This document shows positions 22,801 through 33,590 of a stretch of DNA of 64,000 nucleotides, piece after piece (positions within the stretch are counted from its first letter, which is position 1; every line of letters begins with the position of its first letter). Made by a program: the position numbers and the translations under genes. The notes below the pieces were generated by a model. The model had not been told where the DNA came from. It saw only the letters and a program-made list of their open reading frames with translations, and did not search any database. The stretch comes from Smittia aterrima (taxonomy: Eukaryota > Arthropoda > Insecta > Diptera > Chironomidae): the NCBI GenBank assembly GCA_033063855.1, contig CP093829.1, forward strand, positions 4,908,243 through 4,972,242. Direction: 5' to 3'.

Positions 22801-25800
22801 TAGTTATGAACTCGCCTTTAATAAAAAATTATAATTCGACGACGAATCGCTCGCAAGCTCGACTGCTTCAATAATTAAAACGGCGCTAAAATGTTGTCGC
22901 AACTTATTCATGAATTTAACCGAGAACATTTCATAACGCGGCAAAAATATTTTCGCCAATAAATCCACGCTCGTTATGTCAGAAATCTCCGGGAGAACAA
23001 AAATGTTATTCATAGGCATGTTAACAATGTGATAACAGAAGCTGCATCGTCGTCGTCGTCGTCATGTGTTGCATCCTCCATGAATGTTTATCATTGAGCT
23101 TTACAATTTTGTTTGTTTACTTATCTTCTGATCATTCTTTTCGTCTCTCATTTACAGGCAAATGAATACGCTTGTGGATCCTACCAAAATACGATGAGTC
23201 GACGTTCGCTGTTTGGCGCTTACTCACATCAGCCAAACATGTCCAAATACTCGTACCCATCCGATGTTAGTTTAAGTAGTCATTACGGATACACATCCAA
23301 CAACCCAACTTGGGGCTTATGGAGGGACACAGGCCATTTGTCTTCGCCATCCGTCTACTCAAAGAAGCGAATCAACATCCGATCGTTCTCGATTCTCATC
23401 ATGTCAGCTGCCTTCATCGTCCTTTTGGCTGTGCTATCAGTCGCCGGCTTAGCATTCTATTTTAGTACTTTCAAATCAGACTCAACCGACTGTAAGTTCC
23501 CGAAAATCAAATCAATGCGTCGATAAATAATTATTGTTGTTGGTTAAAAGCCTTTTGGCTTTTGTGGGAGTTTGTGATTGTGACTCGCACAGATCTCCCA
23601 TCGAATTGGAAGCTGAGTGGTAATAATTATTCATTTCATTTCATTTTATTGCCACATCACCAGCGACGCTCGTTTTTGATTGCCTATTTCGCATCGCGAG
23701 GGGAGATGTGTTCACGTCGGGCTTGAAATACAACCATACAGCGATTTATCGACAGAAGGCTGCTTTTTACACCAAATTTATCGAAACGTCATTGGAACAT
23801 GGAAGCTTTAATGTAGCCAAAACCGAAATAAATGGCTTTGGCGCTGGGCCCGATATTCAGCTGAGCTTTCGCATTTATTTGGACATGAGGAAAATACAAA
23901 TGTAAGTGAAACAGTTGCGAAATATCACTGAGACTCTGAATATTTAAATCTCCTCTTCTCTCGTCTCCAGGACAATCACGAATGTTGAGGAGCACATCAA
24001 GAATGCATTCATCAGTGAAACGGGACACGCTGACTCGACATTCCGGAGTTTGAAAATCGACGACGCGACAATGGAAATCAAGAGACAATTGGATCCTGAA
24101 ATTTTACGTCAAGCTGCGTTTTTCAGAGATCAAGTAAGTTCTTTAAAAACAACTTTTTATATCCGCTCTTGCAATTTTGCTTGATTTCAGTCCCAAGAGA
24201 TGTTTACAACGAATCTGCCGACTACAGTGATTCCACTCGACGACTTGCCCGCATCACCGTCGAAAAAGCATCAGAGCACATCTACCGAGAGAGCAAAATC
24301 TAAATTGTCATCGTCAACAGCGGCGGGCTCATCGAAATTCGCAAAAAAGAATCAAAAGCCGATTCACGAGAGTGACATTGACATGGAGAACTTGCCAGTG
24401 ATCCAAGGCTCATTCGAAATCACGAAGACAGATGCTGACATTGCACAAAAGCGCTCCGATACGAATCAAAGACCTGCGTCGACTGCATCATTAACGCCGA
24501 ACACGCTGAAGCCATTTTTCATCAGTCCCGCATCGTCGATTAAAATAAAATCGAGCGAGAGGCCACCAGCGATGATGATGACGACAACAACTCCCACGAA
24601 AGTGAATGAGAGCGGAAATATTTTGGAAATGTTTTTACAACATCAGAAGCAACAAATCCATCAAAAGATCAAAGAGTCGCCCGTGACTGCGAAAATCGAA
24701 AAGACGAATAAAAATGGTGAAACAACGATTGCGAAAGCTCATCCGACAACGGAAACTGTGAAGAGTACCGAGGAGAGCTCTACTGTTTCTTCATCGCCGT
24801 CGCCCACGACGACAACGGCGGAATACAAAAGACCGCAGGATGCCGCTGATTCCCAAATTAATAAAGATTTGCCGAAATTGGATGTCAGTCTCTTTACGAG
24901 TGCGCCTGTTTTGGACAACGAGCCTTGGCGGCCCATCAATCCATCTCCGTCTCAAATGAAAGCCAATTTCATAGCAACAACGACTGAGTCGAATATTGAA
25001 ACAACTTCGATAGTCTCCACAGAAATTATCCGCAGTCCATTCAATCCTAATCCTCCCGAGAACAACGTCATGTATCGAAACAAGTTTGTCGATGCTGAAC
25101 CTGTGTATCCACTCAACGACACCAACGACTCGGTGTTCTATCAAAGTTTCTACAATCCTGACTTCTCCGCAGGGGATTTAGCAATTGAAAAGTTAGGCAT
25201 CGCTGATGTGAAGCCCTATCCATTGCCAGTGAACAAAATCGATCTCAACGAGAACTCAAGCGATGGCGATTCGAAGCCACTCACTCCCGGAGAGACACAC
25301 GAAGTGGATAACATCAAACTAAATTATGACGAGGATAAGTTTGAGCACTTGGGCGGCGGTGTAATTGCGAAGAAGCCAGAAGCAAATGACACAGCAACGA
25401 CGTCAAACGAAAACGTAAACGACAGTCTCGAAATTATTCATAAAGATAATGAGACAGAAGTGGGCAAAATGAAAAATGTTACGGAGGATCTCAGCGACAT
25501 TTTTGACGAATTACTGAATTTGAATGAGGAGAGTGAAGCTCTAAATCTTAATAGAACAGACGACAACAAGCTTGAGTCAAGAACTGCGGTCGATGATGAG
25601 TCAAGTGAGAACTTATCAGTTGAAAAGCTTCCGACGACAACTGAGGGATTAAACTTTATGAATATGAGGGACTTCATTGTTCAAATGCAAAGCAATAAGA
25701 CCGATGATGGCGATGATGCCGATAGCAGTTCAGAGTCATCATCAGTTGAGATGATTTCTGGTGGAAACAGAATGCGAACGACAGAGAAACCAACAACCAC

Positions 25801-26620
25801 TTTTGTTGAAGTGGAAACGTTGAAATACACTCCAGCAGCTGTTACAGTCCCTCAAACCGCTGTCTCTGAACCTCAACTCTTTCCCATGATTTCGAAATGG
25901 GAATTTGTCAATGGCACTCAAGTTAATTCGTCTGAATTGAGTATCACGAAAAAGGTCTTCAATGAAACACTTCAAGCGGTTATCGTCGAAAATTCGCAAA
26001 CCACTTCACCCCACGGCAGTCGTTTTGATGATGCAAACGTTAATCGAACGGTTGACAAAGCAAATTTACAACAATTGTCTTCGATATTCGATACGCTTGC
26101 GGCGAAGCTTGGAATCAAACCGATCGATGTCGCAAGCAAGATGCCGCCGTTCTCTCAACAAAACAAATTGAAGAACAATAGCAATCGCACGACTCCGACA
26201 AGAAAGCCAAGCTCGAAAGTTTCCAGCACGACGCCAATTAACAACAAGCAGCGTCCTAAAGTCACCACGAGACTGTCACAAACACAACGGCCGACGACTA
26301 CAACAACGAAAGTTACTACAGCACGTACAACCACAACGAGTGGCGGCCTTTTTGAGTCGTCATCGGAGTTGATGGTTGGGCAGGCTGAGGTTGAACCCGT
26401 CGACCCAACGAAATATGAAGAAATTCTTTCGCTGATGTCATCATCACCTGTTACACGAGTAACATCCACAACGCCCTCCCTCGTCACTCTCCTTCCTGTG
26501 AAGTCAAACTCGGGAATTCGTAACTTCAACCCTCGAATCAAGTTACCATCGCGTCCGCAGTTTGAAGAGACAAGAAACCTCGAAACAGTTGTGAAGGCTT
26601 CAATGTCCTTTGATTCGTAA
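16756..26620 (+). CDS. Type II membrane protein with SEA domain and mucin-like Ser/Thr-rich tail, complete
   Basis: Five exons (16756-16842, 23158-23491, 23664-23901, 23971-24133, 24191-26620) join in phase to encode 1083 residues. Residues 1-105 are Tyr/Ser-rich and probably cytoplasmic, ending in the basic KKRINIR. A single membrane helix spans about 106-131 (FSILIMSAAFIVLLAVLSVA), so the positive-inside rule gives a type II topology. A SEA domain covers about 142-265 (RGDVFTSGLKYNHTAIY, FYTKFIETSLEHGSF, IQLSFRIYLDM). The usual G-SVVV autocleavage motif is not evident; the corresponding loop reads GFGAGPD. Residues 275-1083 are low-complexity, Thr/Ser/Pro- and Asn/Asp-rich, with many N-x-S/T sites and poly-Thr runs, and contain a more ordered-looking patch (SKWEFVNGTQVNSS; LSSIFDTLAAKLGI). 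Insect SEA proteins of this plan include membrane serine proteases of the matriptase/Notopleural type, but no protease domain precedes the TAA at 26618-26620. Exact orthology is not known to me. Confidence 0.9.
16843..23157 (+). other. 6.3 kb first intron of the SEA-domain gene
   Basis: Bounded by gtaagt and a pyrimidine-rich ttttcgtctctcatttacag acceptor. I see no supported gene inside on either strand; open frames are short. A (CGT)n run of about five units lies at 23048-23063. Confidence 0.6.
23158..23491 (+). CDS. SEA-domain gene exon 2 (cytoplasmic part and membrane helix)
   Basis: Encodes residues 30-140, including the basic KKRINIR motif and the membrane helix, and ends one base into a Ser codon before the donor gtaagt at 23492. 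Frame and composition are continuous with exon 3. Confidence 0.9.
23664..23901 (+). CDS. SEA-domain gene exon 3 (first part of SEA)
   Basis: The acceptor caccag ends at 23663. It encodes residues 142-219 with the SEA core (VFDCLFRIARGDVFTSG, then KFIETSLEHGSF, then IQLSFRIYLDMRKIQ). It ends two bases into a Met codon before gtaagt. Confidence 0.9.
23971..24133 (+). CDS. SEA-domain gene exon 4 (end of SEA)
   Basis: After a 69-base intron with acceptor cgtctccag, this encodes residues 221-274 (NVEEHIKNAFIS, LKIDDATMEIKRQ), matching the last helix and strand of a SEA fold. It ends on a full codon before gtaagt. Confidence 0.9.
24191..26620 (+). CDS. SEA-domain gene exon 5 (mucin-like ectodomain)
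   Basis: A single 2,430-base exon after a 57-base intron with acceptor ttgatttcag. It encodes residues 275-1083, rich in Ser, Thr, Pro, Asn and Asp, with clusters such as MMMTTTTPT and RPTTTTTKVTTARTTTT that would be dense O-glycosylation targets. No catalytic domain is visible. It ends in TAA. Confidence 0.93.
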   Translation, partial: SQEMFTTNLPTTVIPLDDLPASPSKKHQSTSTERAKSKLSSSTAAGSSKFAKKNQKPIHESDIDMENLPVIQGSFEITKTDADIAQKRSDTNQRPASTASLTPNTLKPFFISPASSIKIKSSERPPAMMMTTTTPTKVNESGNILEMFLQHQKQQIHQKIKESPVTAKIEKTNKNGETTIAKAHPTTETVKSTEESSTVSSSPSPTTTTAEYKRPQDAADSQINKDLPKLDVSLFTSAPVLDNEPWRPINPSPSQMKANFIATTTESNIETTSIVSTEIIRSPFNPNPPENNVMYRNKFVDAEPVYPLNDTNDSVFYQSFYNPDFSAGDLAIEKLGIADVKPYPLPVNKIDLNENSSDGDSKPLTPGETHEVDNIKLNYDEDKFEHLGGGVIAKKPEANDTATTSNENVNDSLEIIHKDNETEVGKMKNVTEDLSDIFDELLNLNEESEALNLNRTDDNKLESRTAVDDESSENLSVEKLPTTTEGLNFMNMRDFIVQMQSNKTDDGDDADSSSESSSVEMISGGNRMRTTEKPTTTFVEVETLKYTPAAVTVPQTAVSEPQLFPMISKWEFVNGTQVNSSELSITKKVFNETLQAVIVENSQTTSPHGSRFDDANVNRTVDKANLQQLSSIFDTLAAKLGIKPIDVASKMPPFSQQNKLKNNSNRTTPTRKPSSKVSSTTPINNKQRPKVTTRLSQTQRPTTTTTKVTTARTTTTSGGLFESSSELMVGQAEVEPVDPTKYEEILSLMSSSPVTRVTSTTPSLVTLLPVKSNSGIRNFNPRIKLPSRPQFEETRNLETVVKASMSFDS

Positions 26621-29600
26621 AACAAGTTTCTTTCATGATAAACAAAAGTCAAAGAGTTGAATGGAAAAGGAAAATTGTAATTTTAACGAAATCTCTTGTT
26701 TACAATCTCGACTCAAGTAGATTTCAGATTGTGCTGTCGTAACAAGAAATCTCTTCCATTAACCAAAATGCAAAAGTTTGACAAGGAAGTCGTCCGAAAA
26801 TTGTTTCCTCGAATAGACCCTCAAACAGAGACACTCTCTCAACTCCACTCAATGTCACATCGTAAATAAGTAAAAAGGACTTCTTGATAAATATTTAACA
26901 CCCAAGCAAGTAGAGGAGTCGTTTTTCCTAGAAATATGAATACATTAAGGACTGAACTCTAATTTATTTATTCATTATTGAAAACTTTGACATCGGACAA
27001 TGCGGATTAAGTTTCCTTTCTATCCTTTGTCCCCCCATTCACTCGAATCATCTTTTGGGTTACGGAAAGTTATTGTCATCTTGTGGCTTTGTTGGCGATT
27101 GACTAGACGAAGCTTTCAGGAAAATGCAAACTTATCTTTAGAAGATGAAAAACTTCACGAATCTTTTTTACTTTGAAATTATGATTATTATCCTGAGGGA
27201 TTGAACTTTTGTAAATTTGAAGTTTCAATTAGAGAAGATTGAGCTTTTAAATTATTTTTTTAAAAAGATTTTCCTCGAATAATTTTCTTTAGCTCGTAAG
27301 GACTGCAGTTTCTTTCAGAAGAAGTCGTCAGGTGCATAAAGAGACAACTTTAATGGATTTTATAATAAGAATCTTTTTTTTCTATTTTTGAATAAAATGT
27401 AAAATTGGAATTTTCGTCTTTTCGACGAAGAAGATTTTTCTTTCAGAGTTTTCTTTATTTAGAATGGAGGCTTGAGAAAAGGGTTGATGCGAAAATGATC
27501 CCAAATAAATTCAATGAAGGATAGCGAAGAGTAAGATTGATGAATTGTTAGTAAAAGAGCTTGATACACGTTGAAGTCTAAATTATGTTTCATTCAAAGG
27601 TAGAAAGACTTAAGCAAGCTATCCAAGGCGTCTCATAAATTATCCAATCTTGTTTACAAGATTTTCCATCATTGAATTTTCCTATAAATCTCGATCTAAT
27701 CAAGGCCTCACGACGGACGTTGATTTTATGTCGCAAATAAAATTACCAAGCTCATTCATCAAAACACATTTGAATCAACTGCAAATTAGGCTGCCATTGG
27801 TCTTGTCGTCTCCTTTGCTTCACAGTCAATAACGAGTGAATGTATTTCGGGGAAAGAGACGAATGAATGAATGTCAAATTCTCCTGCCTTGACGTGCTTG
27901 ATTAGTGAGATGAAGGGAAATTCTTCACGTTGACATTCATCTTGAAAGGAAATTTTTCCAATTTCGCAAGCTCCTTGGAGAGAAATGAACAATGAGAAAT
28001 TTCTTAATAAAGTTTTCTTGATAGTTTTCAACTCAATTACAAGACATCGCCGTTGAATGACATTGTTGGGTTAATAAGTTCTCAAATTTCTCTGCTTCTG
28101 AAAGACATTTAATGGATTTTGTTCCAACGAACCTTCGCAATTAAACAAACTTTCAAATTACTGTTATCATCGTTATTTCTAAATGGTGAAACGAGTGAGA
28201 GATATCACCGAAAATATCTCTCAACACGTCGTACTCGTCATCGTCACTGACTTTTTTTTCTTTCCTTTTGTTTCATACTCACACTCATCGCATGTAAAAT
28301 GAATATTCAGAGCATAAAGAAAAGTTTCTTTTTTTATTAAAGGATTATAGGGCATGGGAATTTTGCGTATGTGGAGACACGCACGGAGCCAAACGTTGAA
28401 ACTCCAATAAAACCTCTCACGAAACTGTCTAATCCTCATGGTATTATACATGATTAAATAGCGTCTAAGAATCAAGATTCCAATGAATGCTCTGATAGTA
28501 TCCAATTTATATTAATCATCGCTCCAAGGCTTACTTACAATCGGCTCATTTTCACGTTGAATGAATGGGAAGCGGATGGGCGGAGTGAACTGTCACATCT
28601 TGTGCGTAGGATGGCGTTTGCTTCCTATGAGAATTGAAACTTATGCTTATGAAAACTTAATAAAATGTTTCGAGCATAAACTTTTGACGAGAGAACATTA
28701 TTAAACTTTCCACATAAAGAATGCATGTTCAATTATTTCTGAGCTCCGGAAAAGATTAAACTTTACGCGATTAAATTCCATGTGATCAGCATATTCATGA
28801 AGCTTTGCGTCAAGCATTCCTCATCAGTCTCTTCTGAGCTGATTAAACCACAAGCTTTGGAATTATGGTGGAATTGGTGGATGAGGCGTTTGACTTAAGG
28901 TTTCTTCTCAAGGTTTTTTCATCTTTCTTTTCGGTTTTTACTTTCATAGCAAATGATTAATTTTAAGCAGTCACGTTTAAGTTCAATGAATCACGTCGTG
29001 GAGAAAGAATTATTTTGCTTTGCAGAGAGTGCTCCGACCGCTTTAGGATTTAATTTTCTCGCGGGGAAAACAAAGACGAGTTAATTAATGAAAACAATTC
29101 ATAAGAATACTTTAATCAAATCATTAGAAGTACAATCGCAAAGGGGCCTCCGAGACGATCCATTTGTTTCGCTAATGATGAGTTTGACGGCAACCGAAAA
29201 CTTTTGAAACTTCAATTCAGTTGAAGTGAAATTGATTCAGTCTCGGAATAAATTTCCATAAAGTGCTCGGGGCGATGGAGGAGTCAGCAGACTCGCTTAC
29301 ATGAAAACGGATGGGTTCTCATAAATTTTAGGAAAATCACATGCGAACTCATACAAGAAGCAAACTCACCGCAGACGGGGAAAATATTTGAGTTCATTGG
29401 TAAAGAGAGAGAAAAAACTTTCCACTCGCTGTCCTCGCTTTCATGAACCTTCGAGCAACTTTAACGCATTTGTATTACCGCCCACGAGCCGTTTGCTCGC
29501 TTCTTTGTGCAAGTTCTAATTGTAAATGAACTCTCCGACTGCGGGGAAATGGAAGTAAAAGCGAGAAACTGAATGAATTTATTGGCATTTCTTCTCGTCC

Positions 29601-32600
29601 TCATTTCTTTCTCTCTCTCAAGTAATTTGTTATTGCATTTTCTCCTTCGCCGCTTCCTTTCCCTTAGCTCGCTAACTAATTGGGTCTGGACGATGCAATT
29701 GTTCATTTTAATTCCACTTCTCGACTCTCAAATGATAAATGCATGGAAATTTATTGTTTCCTTGATCGACAGATACGGAACTGGCGTTTGAAGTCGAAGC
29801 AAATGCAATTTCCTCAAATTAATTTTTCTCGTCCACAAAAAGCTAAACGAAGGCGAATGGGTGTTTCTCTTTCGATCGATCAGATTTGCGTTTCAAGTCA
29901 AACCCATATCCATCTCAATTTGAAATCAATCTTGGCTTTGAAAAGTTTTATTTGAACCGTCATTGGGTCACTCGACATCAATCACAGCTTCACGTTCCAA
30001 TCGTTTTCGTTAACTTGAAGTTAAAGTTGTTTTTGAATGATTTCGCAAATAAATTTCTCAAACTTTATTGCCATTACTCTTCGAGAGAGCTGAAAGTTTT
30101 TATCAAGAGCTTAAGCATTTGCCAGATTACGATTATTCATAGCAAAATGCACTTTAACTTCCATTTCAAGAGAGCAATCCTCTCGTTTCGGACTCGTACT
30201 TGAAACTTTAAGAATCAAGGATTTTGTTCGACCAAATGAAATCTGTTTCCAGAGCTGAAACCACTGAATCTCGTTTGCTGTCACGCAATTACCGTTCAGC
30301 GTGCTTCCCTATCCAATAACAAAGAGCAAAGCAAAAGATTAAATTAAGAATTCAGTCGTCATAAACTTTTCCCAACAGCAATTGTCGGAAAGGAAAAAAG
30401 AAAAGAAAGAAAATCGCTGCCGATTTAAATGAAATGAACATCTCACGCATATCTCGAGCGACGTTGATTGAAAATGATGTTTGTCTGTGATAGCAAAGCT
30501 TTCGAGGCACGAACATTACGTCATTGAATGAACATAAAGGAAAGTTATTTGCTTGAACATTTGATGATGCAATTTCTGTATAAATAATCAAGTCAAATGA
30601 TTGTCGAACGAAAAATGAAAATCATTTTTCATTAAATATATTTTAACACTTCCAGGGCCGCAGGAACTCATTAATATTAAAATTTTCCACGAAGAGCGGA
30701 ATGTGCAATGTGAACTTTTTTAATTGACACCTTGAACGAGTCAGCCAACGAACGCGACACTTCGGCTTACCGTTAAAAAATGTCAGCCAGAAATTATAAT
30801 TTATTAATTTTCGCACGATGTCGTCGTGGCTGCTTTTTTGGTGAACTCGACGCTCCACCAAATGGATCCGACCGTTTATATTGTAAGAGAGAGGAGCGAC
30901 TGAATGATTCATGACGGGAGCATGGGGCTTTAGCTTTAAGGTTTAATTTCTCCCCAGCTGATGTCAAAATAATTGAGGAATTTTATTTTTTTGTTTAATT
31001 TATCCTTCGCTCCGCTGCACATCATTTATTAATTTATGATTAAATCTCATTATGCTCCGGCATCGCAAACTTTTTAATGCATGATCGAGTAAGCGTTCTG
31101 CTTATTAATTTGAAGGCTTTGTTTCGATGGAAATTTAAATTTGAAATTTCCTGAATTTATTACAAAACAAAACTTTTAAAGCTTCTTCAATCATCGAATC
31201 AATTATGGCGACTTAACGATCGAGCAAATGTTTTTCCATCTTCTCTGATTGTTATTTAAATTTCCTCTTCTTAGTTTGAACTCACAATGAGCCAAGTCAC
31301 GAGGGAGCAAGTTCTCCCTTTCGAATGTTACGAAACACCTCGCGCGAGCGTTAAAAGCAATAAACATGCATTAATCTTGATGAATGTTTGCTATCGCTGT
31401 AAATGTAATAAAGTAAAGTAAAATGAAGTCAAACCACAAAGGAAAAGAAAAATTTCCATACTCATCAAATTAATTTGCATACAACAACGTATTTACCTTC
31501 GAACAAAGGCGCAAAGCTTTTTCCATGATACAGACTCAAAGTAAAATACTTCAACAGCTCTTGAGCTAATTTCACAAGTCATTTCCTCTTTATATCAATC
31601 GCTGCTGTTACTTGATATCCTTGAAATTGACACATCATGGCGGTGGCGAAAAATTATCGCTGATTAATCGTAAACTCTTCGAAGGAATTTCCGAGGAATT
31701 TAAGGGCCCGCTCTCTAATAGCCAACAACAGTTTCGTCCTTTCTCGTTTTGACGATGAAAATCAATCTTTTCTCGAGGCGTTTAATGTCAACCCTTTCAG
31801 CTTATTTACTCGGAAAATCGATGTTTCGTCGACTGGTGTTAATAAATCAAAATTAAAGCTCTCCCTCTTCTCGAAAAATGTCAAACTTCGTCGGGAGCTT
31901 CAAATTGAAATCCTTTTCTCAAGACGACTTGTCTGAGTGAATGAACATTTGAGCTCGACATAGTTGTTGAGTCGACATGTGTGATCACTCATTGTTAAAG
32001 AGGAATTTTGAAGGCAACTCAATTACAATCCTAAAAGCTTTCGAATTTCGGGTTTTTGAAGATTCCTTGAAAGTTCCGATCGACATAAAAAAATATTTCT
32101 TCGCCCCTAAATCGGAAAATATTTTAGCTGTTACCAAAGACGGAAAAGATTTTCTTTATGGTTGTTTGTGCCGCTCAAGAAAATGCGAGGAAAACCCTTT
32201 GGCTCAATCTGAAAAAAACATAAACTTTGACTGTAAAAAATATTTGGAATTTCGATGAAGCTCGAAGGGGAGTTTGAAATTTAATTCTGAATTTTCGCTG
32301 TCTCGTGTGTGTTTGTTGGTGTGTGAATGAATAAATTACAAATTCTCAGGAGATCCATTCATGAACGACGTCACCGAGTTACTTGAAAGCTCGATGAGGT
32401 TCATTAAAACCTGTTCACGTCGACATTGAACGTTCCTTCTCCCCCCGAACAAAGTTTGACTCTTTGTGTGGTGTAGCGCCGAGTGTGCAAACAGAATATT
32501 GATCAAACTGCGAATGTTTACGAGGAGTAATAGAAACCAATTCGATAATGTAATTTTTACAATAAATTTTCTCTCTTTTTTGCAAGATTTCTTTTTACTT

Positions 32601-33395
32601 TTGTGCTTTGAAAAATTCCCTAAAGTGAACATTCTCTTTCTTTTTATTCTCGAGAAGATATTTACAAAAAATTACATTTTCATATCACATAAATCAGTTA
32701 CATTTTCATGATTTCTCGAAGAATTTTCTCTCTTCGTCGTCATCGGCGTCCTCATAATTTATTGAGTTTCTTTGGAAAATATGTCTGGGAGCTTTTTTTT
32801 CTTCTTCTTCGGGTCTTGGAAAACGCAGTCGATAAAATTGTTTTACAAATCAATAACAGCGAGTCGTTCCGATAGAGTTTCTTTAAAATCTAATGGACCA
32901 ATAAGTATAAAAACATTCGTTGCGAAAAAAATTGATTCTACTGATATTATGCTATGGGAACTTTAACAAGGTCAGTGGGAATTAAACTTTCTCACTTCAT
33001 TAAAGTTATCAACAGGATTTGAATTCTCTAATTGGAGAGAGAGTTTTAATTCCATTACAGAATTGAAATCAAAACTTATTTAATTAAAAACATTTTCCAT
33101 TATTTCATTTAATCAATTTTGATTACTCCCACTGACCTCATGCACGTTCACTTTTTTTTTGTCTAATGAGTTATCTTGGTTTTTACAACTTTTGCTCTCT
33201 TTGATTTAAGGGTTTTTCAATTTCTTCTTCTTCATTCTCTTGATTAACTTTCTTTTAAAATTCTCAACGGAAATCAGTACTGAAGTTCGAGACTTAACTT
33301 TTCCTGACGAATGGAAATTTCATTCTTGAAAAAGTTTCCAACAACTTTTATAAGATTAAACAATTTTCTTACATAAAAGAGTGGAAACTTTTCGT
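26621..33395. other. Intergenic between convergent genes; no supported gene
   Basis: Holds the 3' UTRs of the plus-strand SEA gene and the minus-strand leucine-rich-repeat gene. AATAAA occurs on the plus strand at 27391-27396, a possible but distant poly(A) site. One weak two-exon frame on the minus strand (28549-28539 joined to 28491-28221) is discussed as a finding. No repeats, RNA genes or mobile elements were recognised. Confidence 0.45.
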
Positions 33396-33590
33396 TTAGA
33401 AACTAACGAAGAATGTTTTCCAACTAAAGATCGAAACTGCACTGAAGTATAAAACCAAATACTTGAACTTTAACGTGAGCCCTAAGCTGCTCAAAGCTGA
33501 TGCGTGACAGAGAAGATCTTCCGGAAATATCTCCAAGAAAGGCGTCCGCTTACCGCTGACTGGATCGATGCACGTGCTTTGTCTCGCTCG
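33396..33590 (-). CDS. LRR gene exon 5 (second half of LRRCT and hydrophobic tail)
   Basis: Acceptor ctctacaaccaacag ends at 33591; 64 codons and TAA follow. The frame gives STCIDPVSGKRTPFLEIFPE then DLLCHASALSS, exactly the two missing LRRCT cysteines with the usual spacing. The hydrophobic C terminus ends in KTFFVSF. Phase 0 matches exon 4. Confidence 0.9.
   Translation of the reverse strand, partial: RARQSTCIDPVSGKRTPFLEIFPEDLLCHASALSSLGLTLKFKYLVLYFSAVSIFSWKTFFVSF

Noticed and set aside
24739..25144. Minus-strand open frames opposite the mucin-like exon
   Set aside because: Shadows of the coding strand caused by its biased codons; the plus-strand frame is far longer and joins a SEA domain.
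27786..28031. Cys-containing open frame on the minus strand, first considered as the last exon of the LRR gene
   Set aside because: Phase does not match the donor at 34162, and the exon at 33590-33396 gives a precise LRRCT completion.
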